From Sphingobium sp. V4 (lineage in GTDB: Bacteria; Pseudomonadota; Alphaproteobacteria; Sphingomonadales; Sphingomonadaceae), in NCBI RefSeq assembly GCF_029590555.1, contig NZ_CP081002.1:124001-188000 (forward strand): a stretch of DNA of 64,000 nt, written 5' to 3'. Under the pieces are notes generated by a model. It did no database searches and was not told the DNA's origin. It saw nothing but the letters and a program-made list of their open reading frames with translations. Made by a program: the position numbers and the translations under genes. Positions 46,322-54,593 of the stretch are shown here, in pieces (within the stretch, counting starts at the first letter, position 1; every line of letters begins with the position of its first letter).

Positions 46322-49294
46322 CTAGAAATTGAAACGGACGCCCGCCCGATAGGTGCGGCCCAGCGTGTCGTAGAGCGCAGGATTGACGTCCAGACCGGTG
46401 TTCGTCTGGGGCGAGGGTTCAGGATCATGGTCGAACAGATTGTCGACCTTGAAGAAGGCGCGAATATTGTCCGTCACTTTATAGGAACCGCCAATGTCGA
46501 CATAGAAGGCGCCCTTCATGAAATTGCGGTCGATCGTCGGATTGTTGCTGGTCGACGTCGGGCAGCTTCCGGGCTGACAGACGATATATTGGTTGCCGAA
46601 TGTGCCGTCGCTGAACCAGCGTTCGGTGACGGTAAAGCTGAACCGGTCATTCTCATAGGTCTGGATCGCCAGCCATTTCCAGTCCGGTGTAGCCCCCGCA
46701 TTATTGCCTGCGGTGTCGACCGGGGTGACGCGGGGGATGCCCGTATCAGTCACGAACTTGCGGACATGGGTGGCAAGGGCGCGGACCGTGAAACTACCGT
46801 CCAGGCCCAGCGGATTGCGCCACTGGTAGCTCGCCTCGATGTCGAAACCGTCCGTGTCGATCGATGCGAGGTTGAAGGACTGGACGTTGACGAACTTGAA
46901 TGTCGGATTGTCCAGGTCGAACGCACCGCAGGTGGAGGTGATGCCTTCGAGATAGCAGAAATTGACGATCTGCTGCGCCGAGAGGCTCGAAATCACACCC
47001 TTGAGCTTGATCTTGTAATAGTCGACCGACAGGCTGAAACCGGGCAACCAGGACGGATTGGAGAGCACTGCGCCGATCTCGGTATTGCGGGCGATTTCCG
47101 GCTTCAGATCGGGGTTGCCGACGGTGTTCTGAATGATCAGCACCTGAGACCCGCCGTTGCGCGGATCGGTGAAGTTGGGAACTGTCGTCGTCACCGGCGC
47201 GGCGAACAATTCCGAAAGGTTGGGCGCGCGCACGTCCCGTGATGTCACGGCGCGCAGGCGGAAGCCGTCGAGCGGCGTGTCCCAGGTGCCGCCGACCTTC
47301 CACGACCAGACGGTGCCCGACGTGCTGTAGTCGGTGACGCGCGCCGCCGCGTTCAGATTGGCGCGCCCCATGGCATCGGAATTGATAAGCGGCACGTCGA
47401 CTTCCACGAAGCCCTCGATCACATGATATTTGCCGCGGCCGTTTTTATAATTGCCCGCATACCAGTTGCTGCCGTTGACGGCGTTGAGGATCGGGTCCGC
47501 CGGATAGTCGGCGTTGTTTGGGCTCAGGCTTGATACCCCCGCGCCGTAGGCGTCGGCGTTCACGCGGTAGAATTCGCGTCGATATTCGCCGCCGAACGCG
47601 ACCGAAACCGGACCGGCCCACAACTCGAACGGATTGCCGGAGAAGTTGAGGCTGGCGACGTCCTGGGTCTGCCTGGTATGCTGGAACGGCCCGTTTTCCG
47701 GGGTGACATAGGCCAGCGCCGCGGCCGAAGGCGTCGCCCCGCCGAACACGTTGATCGGCTGGCAACCATTGGCACGAGCGACTGGATCGGCGCAGACGAT
47801 CGCGCCATTCAGTTCGATCGCGTTGATCGCCTGTCGGAAGCGGGCGGGGAGCATGATATCCTCGACATTGATGTCGGTGATGTTGATGCCATGCTCATAA
47901 TAGGCGTCATAATTCCAGTTGGTGCCGGCCGCATCGAACCTGCCCTTCGCGCCGCCCACGAAACGATATTGGCGGCGATTGGTGTAGACCCGGATATTCT
48001 CCGGTAGAATGGCGTTGCTCAGGCCATATTGAAAGCTGGTGATCCCCGCTGTCGCGCACGCGGTCCTGACCGATGCGGGCAGATAGGGATTGGCGCATTG
48101 CATCGTCAGGCCGGTCGTTGCCGCGCCGGGATTAGGCTGGTTGTTGGTCTTTACCCGCGCAATGTTGATTGTGGTGTATAGTTCGTTGTCGTCGGCGAAC
48201 TCGTAACTGAGGCGGGTATAGCCGTTGATGCGCTCCAGGGCCGACTGGAGCGAAGTGCCCGATCCGACATGGCCCGACATGTCGCCGCCTACGCAGAAGC
48301 CGACATAGCATCCGGTGACATTGCCCGCCGCATTCCGGGCGGGCACGCCGTTCGAACCATAGTTGAAATTATAGGGCTGTCCGCTCTGGTCGAAGGCGAT
48401 GCCCTGCAACGGCCCGGCGCTTATCAGGCCATATTTTGCGTACTGATAGGGCTGGCCATAGTCGCGGTAGAGATATTGCGGGTTGCTGCTGGTGAGGACG
48501 CCGGTATTGACCAGCGTCGTGGCGCGATACCAGTCCCGGCTGCCGGCCAGGTCTGTGCCGAAATCGCCGGGACCGACCCCTTCTTCATGGTCATATTCGC
48601 CACTGACGACTAGGTGGAAGCGGCCGAACGACTTCCCATAGGCGCCCTGCACCAGCACCTGTTCATTGTCGTTGTAGCGGGTGATTCCGCCCTGGATATT
48701 GCCCTTGAACCCTTCGAACTTGGTGTCGGTGATGAAGTTGACGACGCCGCCGACCGCGTCCGATCCATAGGAAGCGGACGCGCCGCCAGTGACGACATCC
48801 ACCCGTTTGATGAGCAATTGCGGGAAAAGGCTGATGTCGGGTACACCGGTCACGTTCGCGCCGACCACGCGCTGTCCGTCGACCAGGGTGAGCGTGCGGA
48901 TCGGGCCAAGGCCCCGCAGCGAGAAGGAACTAAGGCCCTGCGTGCCGCTCGACGTGCTGAACGTCCCCGTGGCGGCGCCAGTCGATCCCTGCAACGAAGG
49001 CAACTGGGCGACGGTGTTGAAGATATTGGGCTGGGCATTGTTGGCGATCTGTTCCTCGCCGATCACCGTGGTCGGCGTGGGCGCGTTGAAGCCGCTGGTG
49101 GTGATGCGCGATCCGGTGACAACAATATCGGCGTTGCGGGCGGCGGCTTCGTCGCTCTGCGCCTGCGGTGCTATGGTCGGGGCTGGCGCCGCGGCCGCCG
49201 TCTGGGCCTGCGCTGCGCCTGCCAGCACCATGGTCGCCATCGCCGCCAGGCTGACGCTGGCCAGTTGCCGATGGATTGCGATCGTCACTGTCAT
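46322..49294 (-). CDS. TonB-dependent receptor between the two beta-helix paralogs
   Basis: A 990-residue outer-membrane receptor with a signal peptide (ASVSLAAMATMVLAGAAQAQ), a TonB-box region DIVVTGSRITTSGFNAPTPT, the plug (EEQIANNAQPNIFNTVAQLP, FSLRGLGPIRTLTLVDGQRV, VVTGGASASYGSDAVGGVVN) and a barrel ending with RTYRAGVRFNF and terminal Phe. This plug type is common in sphingomonads and differs from the two longer receptors in the window. ATG 49294 has AAGGA upstream. Sandwiched between two secreted beta-helix proteins on the same strand, it should take up the products they release. A 23-bp operator-like element lies 94 bp upstream. Confidence 0.93.
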   Translation of the reverse strand: MTVTIAIHRQLASVSLAAMATMVLAGAAQAQTAAAAPAPTIAPQAQSDEAAARNADIVVTGSRITTSGFNAPTPTTVIGEEQIANNAQPNIFNTVAQLPSLQGSTGAATGTFSTSSGTQGLSSFSLRGLGPIRTLTLVDGQRVVGANVTGVPDISLFPQLLIKRVDVVTGGASASYGSDAVGGVVNFITDTKFEGFKGNIQGGITRYNDNEQVLVQGAYGKSFGRFHLVVSGEYDHEEGVGPGDFGTDLAGSRDWYRATTLVNTGVLTSSNPQYLYRDYGQPYQYAKYGLISAGPLQGIAFDQSGQPYNFNYGSNGVPARNAAGNVTGCYVGFCVGGDMSGHVGSGTSLQSALERINGYTRLSYEFADDNELYTTINIARVKTNNQPNPGAATTGLTMQCANPYLPASVRTACATAGITSFQYGLSNAILPENIRVYTNRRQYRFVGGAKGRFDAAGTNWNYDAYYEHGINITDINVEDIMLPARFRQAINAIELNGAIVCADPVARANGCQPINVFGGATPSAAALAYVTPENGPFQHTRQTQDVASLNFSGNPFELWAGPVSVAFGGEYRREFYRVNADAYGAGVSSLSPNNADYPADPILNAVNGSNWYAGNYKNGRGKYHVIEGFVEVDVPLINSDAMGRANLNAAARVTDYSTSGTVWSWKVGGTWDTPLDGFRLRAVTSRDVRAPNLSELFAAPVTTTVPNFTDPRNGGSQVLIIQNTVGNPDLKPEIARNTEIGAVLSNPSWLPGFSLSVDYYKIKLKGVISSLSAQQIVNFCYLEGITSTCGAFDLDNPTFKFVNVQSFNLASIDTDGFDIEASYQWRNPLGLDGSFTVRALATHVRKFVTDTGIPRVTPVDTAGNNAGATPDWKWLAIQTYENDRFSFTVTERWFSDGTFGNQYIVCQPGSCPTSTSNNPTIDRNFMKGAFYVDIGGSYKVTDNIRAFFKVDNLFDHDPEPSPQTNTGLDVNPALYDTLGRTYRAGVRFNF

Positions 49295-49387
49295 TGATCC
49301 TTCCCCTTTTATGACCGGCCGCTCTCCCGGAGCCGGCAACGCCCGTGTCGGGCGATCCTGTGAAGAGTATCCCCTGGCTCTCGCTCC

Positions 49388-49410
49388 TGCACTTACGACA
49401 TAGGTCGTAG
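49388..49410. promoter_or_regulatory. Shared operator-like element, copy 1 (upstream of TBDR)
   Basis: The core TACGACATAGGTCGTA (49394-49409) is an inverted repeat with 6-bp arms and a 4-nt spacer, preceded by TGCACT. Over 23 bp it matches the element at 52515-52537 at 21 positions, while flanking sequence is unrelated. It lies 94 bp before the TBDR start. A regulator common to the locus probably binds both; the FCD-type GntR encoded at 53833 is the nearest candidate. Confidence 0.65.
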
Positions 49411-49429
49411 GCGCGCAGGTGACGGTTTT

Positions 49430-52400
49430 TCAGGGCTTTGCGGCATAGAGCGCATGATGCGTCAGGATGAACAGGGTCCGCCTGTCCGCGCCGCCGAACA
49501 GGATCTGCAACGGACGTTCCGGAACATCGATGCGCCCGGCTTCCTTGCCATCCGGCCCGTAGACGAAGATCTGTCCATTCGCGACATAGACGCGGCCCTG
49601 ACTATCGATCGCCACGCTCTCGCCGCCGCGATTGGCGAAGCGCTGGAGGTCGGTCAGCGTGCCGCCCGGACCTACCGTGCCGCTATATGTCGCATTCTCC
49701 GATCCATTGGTGACGAAGAGCCGGTCGCCAACCTTGCCGCCGATCAGGCCGTTGGCGTTCAGACTGTCGGACCAGCGCCAGCCACTATGGTCGACCGGCC
49801 CCTGCTGCCATACGCGAAATGCCGGCAGCGACAGGCTGCCGTCGGGTGAGAGATATTCCTCGGCCTTGGGCGTGCCGACGTCGCGGGCGAACATTTCCGC
49901 TAGCGTGGTGAACTCATATGTCCTGGGATCGAGCTGGTCCCTGAATTCGCCATTGTTCCACCAGTTGACCGGCAACAGCGTCTTTGCAGCGCCGCCGGCA
50001 CGCACGTGGGTCGGCCGGATCAGGGTAATCTGGTCGGGCGGCCCGTCCGGATCGACCGAGTAGACACCAGCCTTCGGTCCCAGCGAGGAAAGGATCAACA
50101 GATGGCCCGACGCGTCGATCGCCAGATTGACCGGATCGAGCGCATTGTCCCGAACGACCTCCAGTCCCTTGTCCTCGCTCCAGCGATGGATGCGCTGGAA
50201 ACGGCGATCGATGAAATAGAGCGTGCCTTTTGCATCCACCGCCGCGCCGGAGATAGACCAGAAACCGTCCTCCAGCTTCTCCACCTTCGCGCTGGTGGGC
50301 AGCGGCGGCGCGATCTTGCGGTCGGCGGCGCCTATGTCCAGCCTCGCAAATTCACGCTCGCGCACGAACAGCTTGCGGCTCACATCCTCGATCGCATTGT
50401 CGAACGGATATTTGCTCGCCCGCAGGTAGGTACCGCAGCCTTCCTCGTCGCATGTGGCAAAGCCGCTTTCGGCATTGATATGGATGTTGCGGAAGCGGAT
50501 GTCGCTCGAATTGGTCAGCTTCACCGCGCTCTTCTCCGGCGCGTAGGTGCGCGTCACGCGATAGCCATGATAGTTGGCGAACAGCAGATTGCTCGAATTG
50601 CGGATGTCGAGCGAGATGGCGTCCGGCCCGTCTTCGACCTCCTGCTCGGTCTGCGGCGCCAGGAATTCCCAATTCTGCACATTGTCGAGCACGATTTCGT
50701 TGCGGGCATGATGTTCGACCGACATTTCGTAGATATGACCGGGCGTGCTGGTGTTGGTGACGTGAAGGCCAGACTGTGCAAAGCTGTTGGGACTCCAGAC
50801 ATTGGCGAAGGTGCCGCCGCCGCCATCGGTCACCCAGATGCTGGGATATTGGGCGTCCAGCCGGCCATCCGTGACCGGATCGCCGGTATGCACCCGCAAT
50901 GCGCCCAGCATCTTGCCGTCGGCGGTCGGGGTGCCGCCACCCCCCATGATCTTGACGTCCTCGACCAGGCTCTTCTCGCCCGAACGCCACAGCAGAGCGG
51001 ACGCGCGCGGGTTGATGCGCCCGGTGAAGAGACCGAGGCCCGAGAGGATATTGTCGCCATCCCTCTGGCTTTCCAGGATCGGCAGCACCGGGCCAAGACC
51101 GGCATGGGCTGGATTGCTATCAGGTATGTAGAGCTGCGTGATGGCGGGGTGCAGACCGATCAGCACGCTGTCGGGCCGCAGCGTCAGCTTGTCCGTCACC
51201 TTGTAGAAGCCGGTCGGGAAATAGAGGATGCGGTGGCCATCGATCGCCTTCTGGATCGCGGCAGTATCGTCTGCCTTGCCGTCGCCCATTGCGCCCAGGG
51301 TGCGGACATTGATCCATTCGGTCATCGGCGGCAGATCGCGGATGGCGGGTAGACGCGGGGCGGGCATGGCGGGCAGGGGCTGGATGTCGGCTTCGGTCCG
51401 GTAGTCTCCCATGTGGCCCAGGTCCGGGACGGCGAGGCCATAGGAAAAGGCGGCAACCTTGTAGGCCTTGCCCTTGCCCGCCACGGTCCTGCCGCTGTCG
51501 CGGAACCGGACGAAGACAGGGCTGTTGACGGCGAGCGCATTGTCGAAACCGATCTGGGTGAACACATTCTTCTCGTTCGAGATGACGACACCGGCCTTCG
51601 ACACATTTTCGAAGCGGACATCCTTGCCCCAGAGGCTGTCGCCATAGCCGCGGTCGATCTCTATCCCCACGGGCGTGTTGCGGATCGAGACATTGACCAG
51701 GGTCAGCCCCGCTTCATGCTCGCGGATGGCGGCGTCCCGCTGCCCGTCGAAGCTGGAATCGAGCAGGGTGAACTGCCATGCGGGCGAGGTCTTTTCCGTG
51801 ACGATGCCATAGCGGCCGCCCCGGAAATGGACATTCTCGATGACATTGCCCGCCTGATAGACACCGGCGAAGGCCGTCCCCAGCCGGAACTCCATATGGC
51901 TGAGGAAGGCATGTTGGGCCATGCGGAAGCGCACGCCCGCCGCCGCTGGATTGCCCGCGCCGATCTCTATGTCGACGTTGCTCATCGCCGAATAGAAGGT
52001 GCCCGAATTGGCGTCGCGGACCTGTCGTTCGCGAGGCACCACGGTTGGCACCGGAACGGGTATCTTGCCGACATTATACTGGTCGCCCCCGGCGAAGACG
52101 ATCATCGTCGAGACGCCCTGCTGAAAGCCGGGCGTATTGGCGCCCAGCAGGATGACCGGCCGCGTTGGTCCGACGCCATAGACGCGCACCCCCGCGGGCA
52201 CGACCAGGGTGCGGGTGATGCGGTAGGTACCCGATGGCAGGAAGACGATGCCGTGGCCGGTCCTGTCGCGCGACTGGTCGAGCGCCTGCTGGATCGCGGC
52301 GCTGTCATCGGCCTTGCCGTCGCCCCTGGCTTTGACCGTGACGGCATGAGGCTCGTCGGGCGCGATCGGAAAGATGGAGGTGCCGGCCGCCCAGGCCGGC

Positions 52401-52453
52401 GCCCCCATGCTGGTCGCCGCCAGCAAAGCCGCGATCATGCTGCGTCCGATCAT
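49430..52453 (-). CDS. Exported tandem beta-helix (pectate-lyase-3/GH55-like) protein with C-terminal beta-propeller, copy A
   Basis: A 1007-residue secreted paralog of the 43194-46244 product, with signal peptide SMIAALLAATSMGAPAWAAG. Domains follow the same order: first beta-helix (GDGKADDSAAIQQALDQSRD, GIVFLPSGTYRITRTLVVP), second beta-helix (VRTLGAMGDGKADDTAAIQK, ILYFPTGFYKVTDKLTLRPD) and propeller (DAKGTLYFIDRRFQRIHRWS onward). Segments nearly identical in both copies include EHEAGLTLVN, GIEIDRGYGD, VRFENVSKAG and VNWWNNGEFRDQ, likely structural or active-site regions. GGAGAGGCAGCT precedes ATG 52453. It is first in the copy A-TBDR-copy B string, and the operator-like element lies 62 bp upstream. 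Substrate and catalytic residues are unknown. Confidence 0.8.
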   Translation of the reverse strand: MIGRSMIAALLAATSMGAPAWAAGTSIFPIAPDEPHAVTVKARGDGKADDSAAIQQALDQSRDRTGHGIVFLPSGTYRITRTLVVPAGVRVYGVGPTRPVILLGANTPGFQQGVSTMIVFAGGDQYNVGKIPVPVPTVVPRERQVRDANSGTFYSAMSNVDIEIGAGNPAAAGVRFRMAQHAFLSHMEFRLGTAFAGVYQAGNVIENVHFRGGRYGIVTEKTSPAWQFTLLDSSFDGQRDAAIREHEAGLTLVNVSIRNTPVGIEIDRGYGDSLWGKDVRFENVSKAGVVISNEKNVFTQIGFDNALAVNSPVFVRFRDSGRTVAGKGKAYKVAAFSYGLAVPDLGHMGDYRTEADIQPLPAMPAPRLPAIRDLPPMTEWINVRTLGAMGDGKADDTAAIQKAIDGHRILYFPTGFYKVTDKLTLRPDSVLIGLHPAITQLYIPDSNPAHAGLGPVLPILESQRDGDNILSGLGLFTGRINPRASALLWRSGEKSLVEDVKIMGGGGTPTADGKMLGALRVHTGDPVTDGRLDAQYPSIWVTDGGGGTFANVWSPNSFAQSGLHVTNTSTPGHIYEMSVEHHARNEIVLDNVQNWEFLAPQTEQEVEDGPDAISLDIRNSSNLLFANYHGYRVTRTYAPEKSAVKLTNSSDIRFRNIHINAESGFATCDEEGCGTYLRASKYPFDNAIEDVSRKLFVREREFARLDIGAADRKIAPPLPTSAKVEKLEDGFWSISGAAVDAKGTLYFIDRRFQRIHRWSEDKGLEVVRDNALDPVNLAIDASGHLLILSSLGPKAGVYSVDPDGPPDQITLIRPTHVRAGGAAKTLLPVNWWNNGEFRDQLDPRTYEFTTLAEMFARDVGTPKAEEYLSPDGSLSLPAFRVWQQGPVDHSGWRWSDSLNANGLIGGKVGDRLFVTNGSENATYSGTVGPGGTLTDLQRFANRGGESVAIDSQGRVYVANGQIFVYGPDGKEAGRIDVPERPLQILFGGADRRTLFILTHHALYAAKP

Positions 52454-52514
52454 AGCTGCCTCTCCATGCAGTCCTAAACCCTGTATCGCAGGGCTAGAGG
52501 GGCAGACCGACCTT

Positions 52515-52537
52515 TGCACTTGCGACAAAGGTCGTAG
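52515..52537. promoter_or_regulatory. Shared operator-like element, copy 2 (copy A / gntK divergent region)
   Basis: The core TGCGACAAAGGTCGTA (52521-52536) repeats the element at 49388-49410 with two differences in 23 bp; the arms CGAC and GTCG still pair. It lies 62 bp upstream of copy A and just upstream of gntK on the other strand, so it could control both directions and link the beta-helix genes to gluconate metabolism. Confidence 0.65.
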
Positions 52538-52584
52538 TTTTCATGGCCCTGCCTGCGTCGGTATAGCCGGGCTTCATCATCGTG

Positions 52585-53154
52585 ATGCCCATGGGGCATC
52601 GACCGTCTGCAAGGGACGCCGCTTTGCCGTCATCAGCCGATCCTGCCCCGCCGCCGCCCCTGGCCGTCATCGTCATGGGCGTCAGCGGTTGCGGAAAGTC
52701 GACCCTGGGCGCATTGCTGGCCGACGGGTTCGACTGCCCCTTTCTGGAGGGCGACAGTTTCCATGCGGCCGAGGCGGTGGAAAAGATGCGCAGCGGCCGT
52801 CCGCTGACCGACGAGGATCGCTGGCCCTGGCTCGACCGGCTGGGGCAGGCGGTGGCGGCGAGCATCCGGACGCATGGCGTTGCGGTCGCGGCCTGCTCGG
52901 CCCTGCGCCAGGCCTATCGCGATCGGCTGCGGGTGGCGATCGGCGCGCCGGTCCGTTTCATCCTGCTGGAGGCCAGCCGCGACCAGTTGCTGATGCGGCT
53001 CCAGAACCGCCCCGGCCATTATATGCCCGCCAGCCTGCTCGACAGCCAGCTCGCGACGCTGGAGCGGCCTTCCCCGCAGGAGCGGGCGATGATCCTGAAC
53101 AGCGATGCGCCGCTCGCCGAGTTACGTGACCGCTCTTTCGCCTGGCTGTGCTGA
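52585..53154 (+). CDS. gntK: Gluconokinase
   Basis: This kinase phosphorylates D-gluconate to 6-phosphogluconate for the Entner-Doudoroff pathway. The P-loop is VMGVSGCGKSTLGALLADG (residues about 31-49), followed by FLEGDSFHAAEAVEKMRSGRPLTDEDRWPWLDRL, diagnostic of GntK, then ACSALRQAYRDRLR and LQNRPGHYMPASLLDSQ. The core of about 160 residues is canonical. The N-terminal 25-30 residues are proline-rich and unlike the family; the start may instead be the TTG at 52623, which has AAGGGA upstream. It is divergent from beta-helix copy A, across the operator-like element. Confidence 0.93.
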   Translation: MPMGHRPSARDAALPSSADPAPPPPLAVIVMGVSGCGKSTLGALLADGFDCPFLEGDSFHAAEAVEKMRSGRPLTDEDRWPWLDRLGQAVAASIRTHGVAVAACSALRQAYRDRLRVAIGAPVRFILLEASRDQLLMRLQNRPGHYMPASLLDSQLATLERPSPQERAMILNSDAPLAELRDRSFAWLC

Positions 53155-53832
53155 AATAAGCATCTCCTACGAAGTTCACACTGTCGCTGGCCTTTTCGAA
53201 CCGGACGCGTCAGCGACGCGTCCGCGACGCGCAGCCCCGTGACCGGCCCGTATGTGCCGGATGGGCGTTTTTCGACACTTCAAGGAACGTCGCAGCATAG
53301 GCCTGCCGATCGGCAATAGGACAGGGGAAAGTCTTCGCCGGGATGGTTTTGGCTGCGCTTGCAGCTAGTGGGTGACGGTGGAATTTTCCCAGCGGCGCCT
53401 CGGGTGTCAGAGCGGCTCCCGGACGGGCGTGGTCGGGACGTTCACTTCTTCACAAAATATGGGCAGGACAAAGAAAGCGGGCTGCCCGGTCAGGCCCGGC
53501 ATGACGTAAAGAGTATGGCAGGCGACGAGCAGAAACTGTCGCTTGTTGCCGACGCTGCACAACCAGAAAACCGTTATCGTCTTGATCGTCACGCCAGCGA
53601 AAGCTGGGATCTCAGGCGATGGCGGGACAAGGCTGGGAAAGGTCAAACCCTACGGCTGTGCGCCTTCGCCTGAGATGCCAGCATTCGCAGGCATGACGGG
53701 ATTTTATGTCTGCCTTTGCACGAGCATGTTTCGAAAGTCGTCCTTCCGCAATCCACCACTTCCGTTACTCAACTGACATTGCCGTTCGTTCAGCGCGAAG
53801 TCGGGCGAGGTCGGGCGACCGGCACAGCGGTG
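53155..53832. other. 678-bp gene-free stretch with a hairpin and a REPIN-like repeat
   Basis: No convincing gene lies between gntK and the GntR gene. The stretch holds a perfect inverted repeat GGACGCGTC-AGC-GACGCGTCC (53203-53223), without a T-run, and the REPIN-like element listed separately. The remainder has mixed composition and short open frames with no family resemblance. Confidence 0.7.
53587..53698. repeat. REPIN-like inverted pair of REP sequences
   Basis: Two 32-nt arms, 53587-53618 (opening CGTCACGCCAGCGAAAGCTG) and 53667-53698 read on the other strand (opening CGTCATGCCTGCGAATGCTG), agree at 28 of 32 positions and face each other across 48 nt. Both end in ATCTCAGGCG. Each arm contains its own small dyad (CCAGCgaaaGCTGG in the left). 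This is the form of REP doublets dispersed by RAYT transposases in proteobacteria, and such repeats favour intergenic sites like this one. Confidence 0.65.
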
Positions 53833-54510
53833 TTACGGCATCAGGCGGCGTCGCCCTTCCCATAAATGCCAGCGCATCGCGAGGGCCGCGCCTTCGGGGT
53901 CTTGCGCGCGGATCGCGTCGACGATCTGCTCATGCTCGCGCAACATGGTCGCGATCACCTCCGGCGGGCGCGAGCGGCTGATGTCGACGCCCGCGCGCAT
54001 GATCTTGTCGACATCGGCATGCAGCGCATCGAAGGCGATCAGGAAGGCGGGATTGCCCGTCGCCTCGGCGATGCGACGGTGCAGTTCCATATCCTCGGCA
54101 TGGGCCGGTTCGCTCGACAACAGGGCGTCCCGCAGCAATCCCATGCCTTCCTCGATATGCGCCATCTCCGGCGCGGTACGCCGTGTCGCCGCCAGTCGCG
54201 CAGCTTCCGCCTCCAGCACGAAGCGCACTTCATAGCTGCCGAGCGTGGTCGGCAGTTCGGTCGCAGGCATGAAGGCGGACAGCCGGTCGGAGGGGCGGCT
54301 CTTGACGAAGGAGCCGGCGCCGCGTCGCGCCTCGGTAATGCCGTCGGACGCCAGCCGCATCAGCGCTTCGCGCACGATCGAGCGCGAAACGCCGAACATT
54401 TCCGCCAGTCGCGCTTCCGAGGGCAGGCGCGCGCCGACCTCCATCCCTTCCGACTTGATGATCTCCACGATCGCCGCATAAACATGGTCGGAAAGCCGCG
54501 CCTGGCTCAT
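53833..54510 (-). CDS. GntR-family regulator, FadR/FCD subgroup
   Basis: A 225-residue regulator. The winged HTH is at residues 5-75 (ARLSDHVYAAIVEIIKSEGM, GARLPSEARLAEMFGVSRS, IVREALMRLASDGITEARRGAG) and the C-terminal FCD ligand domain at 90-220 (YEVRFVLEAEAARLAATRRT, DMELHRRIAEATGNPAFLIA, REHEQIVDAIRAQDPEGAAL), with histidines placed for the usual metal site. FCD regulators typically sense sugar acids, lactate or gluconate. It is followed by the GntP gene's end on the same strand orientation (gntP is upstream of it), so it probably controls the gluconate genes and perhaps the beta-helix/TBDR block. Confidence 0.9.
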   Translation of the reverse strand: MSQARLSDHVYAAIVEIIKSEGMEVGARLPSEARLAEMFGVSRSIVREALMRLASDGITEARRGAGSFVKSRPSDRLSAFMPATELPTTLGSYEVRFVLEAEAARLAATRRTAPEMAHIEEGMGLLRDALLSSEPAHAEDMELHRRIAEATGNPAFLIAFDALHADVDKIMRAGVDISRSRPPEVIATMLREHEQIVDAIRAQDPEGAALAMRWHLWEGRRRLMP

Positions 54511-54593
54511 CGGGGCACCTGTCTGTCGATCGCTCTCATCATCTACCCCTAGTCAGAAGATGCCGCCGGGGACAAGCGCTGGCAGTGCCTTGC

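Noticed and set aside
53203..53223. Hairpin with 9-bp arms after gntK as a rho-independent terminator
   Set aside because: It is perfect, but no T-run follows on either strand, so it is noted only as a structure in the intergenic entry.
53359..53673. 104-codon frame in the gap between gntK and the GntR gene
   Set aside because: It runs through the REPIN-like repeat, has no ribosome site and no family similarity.
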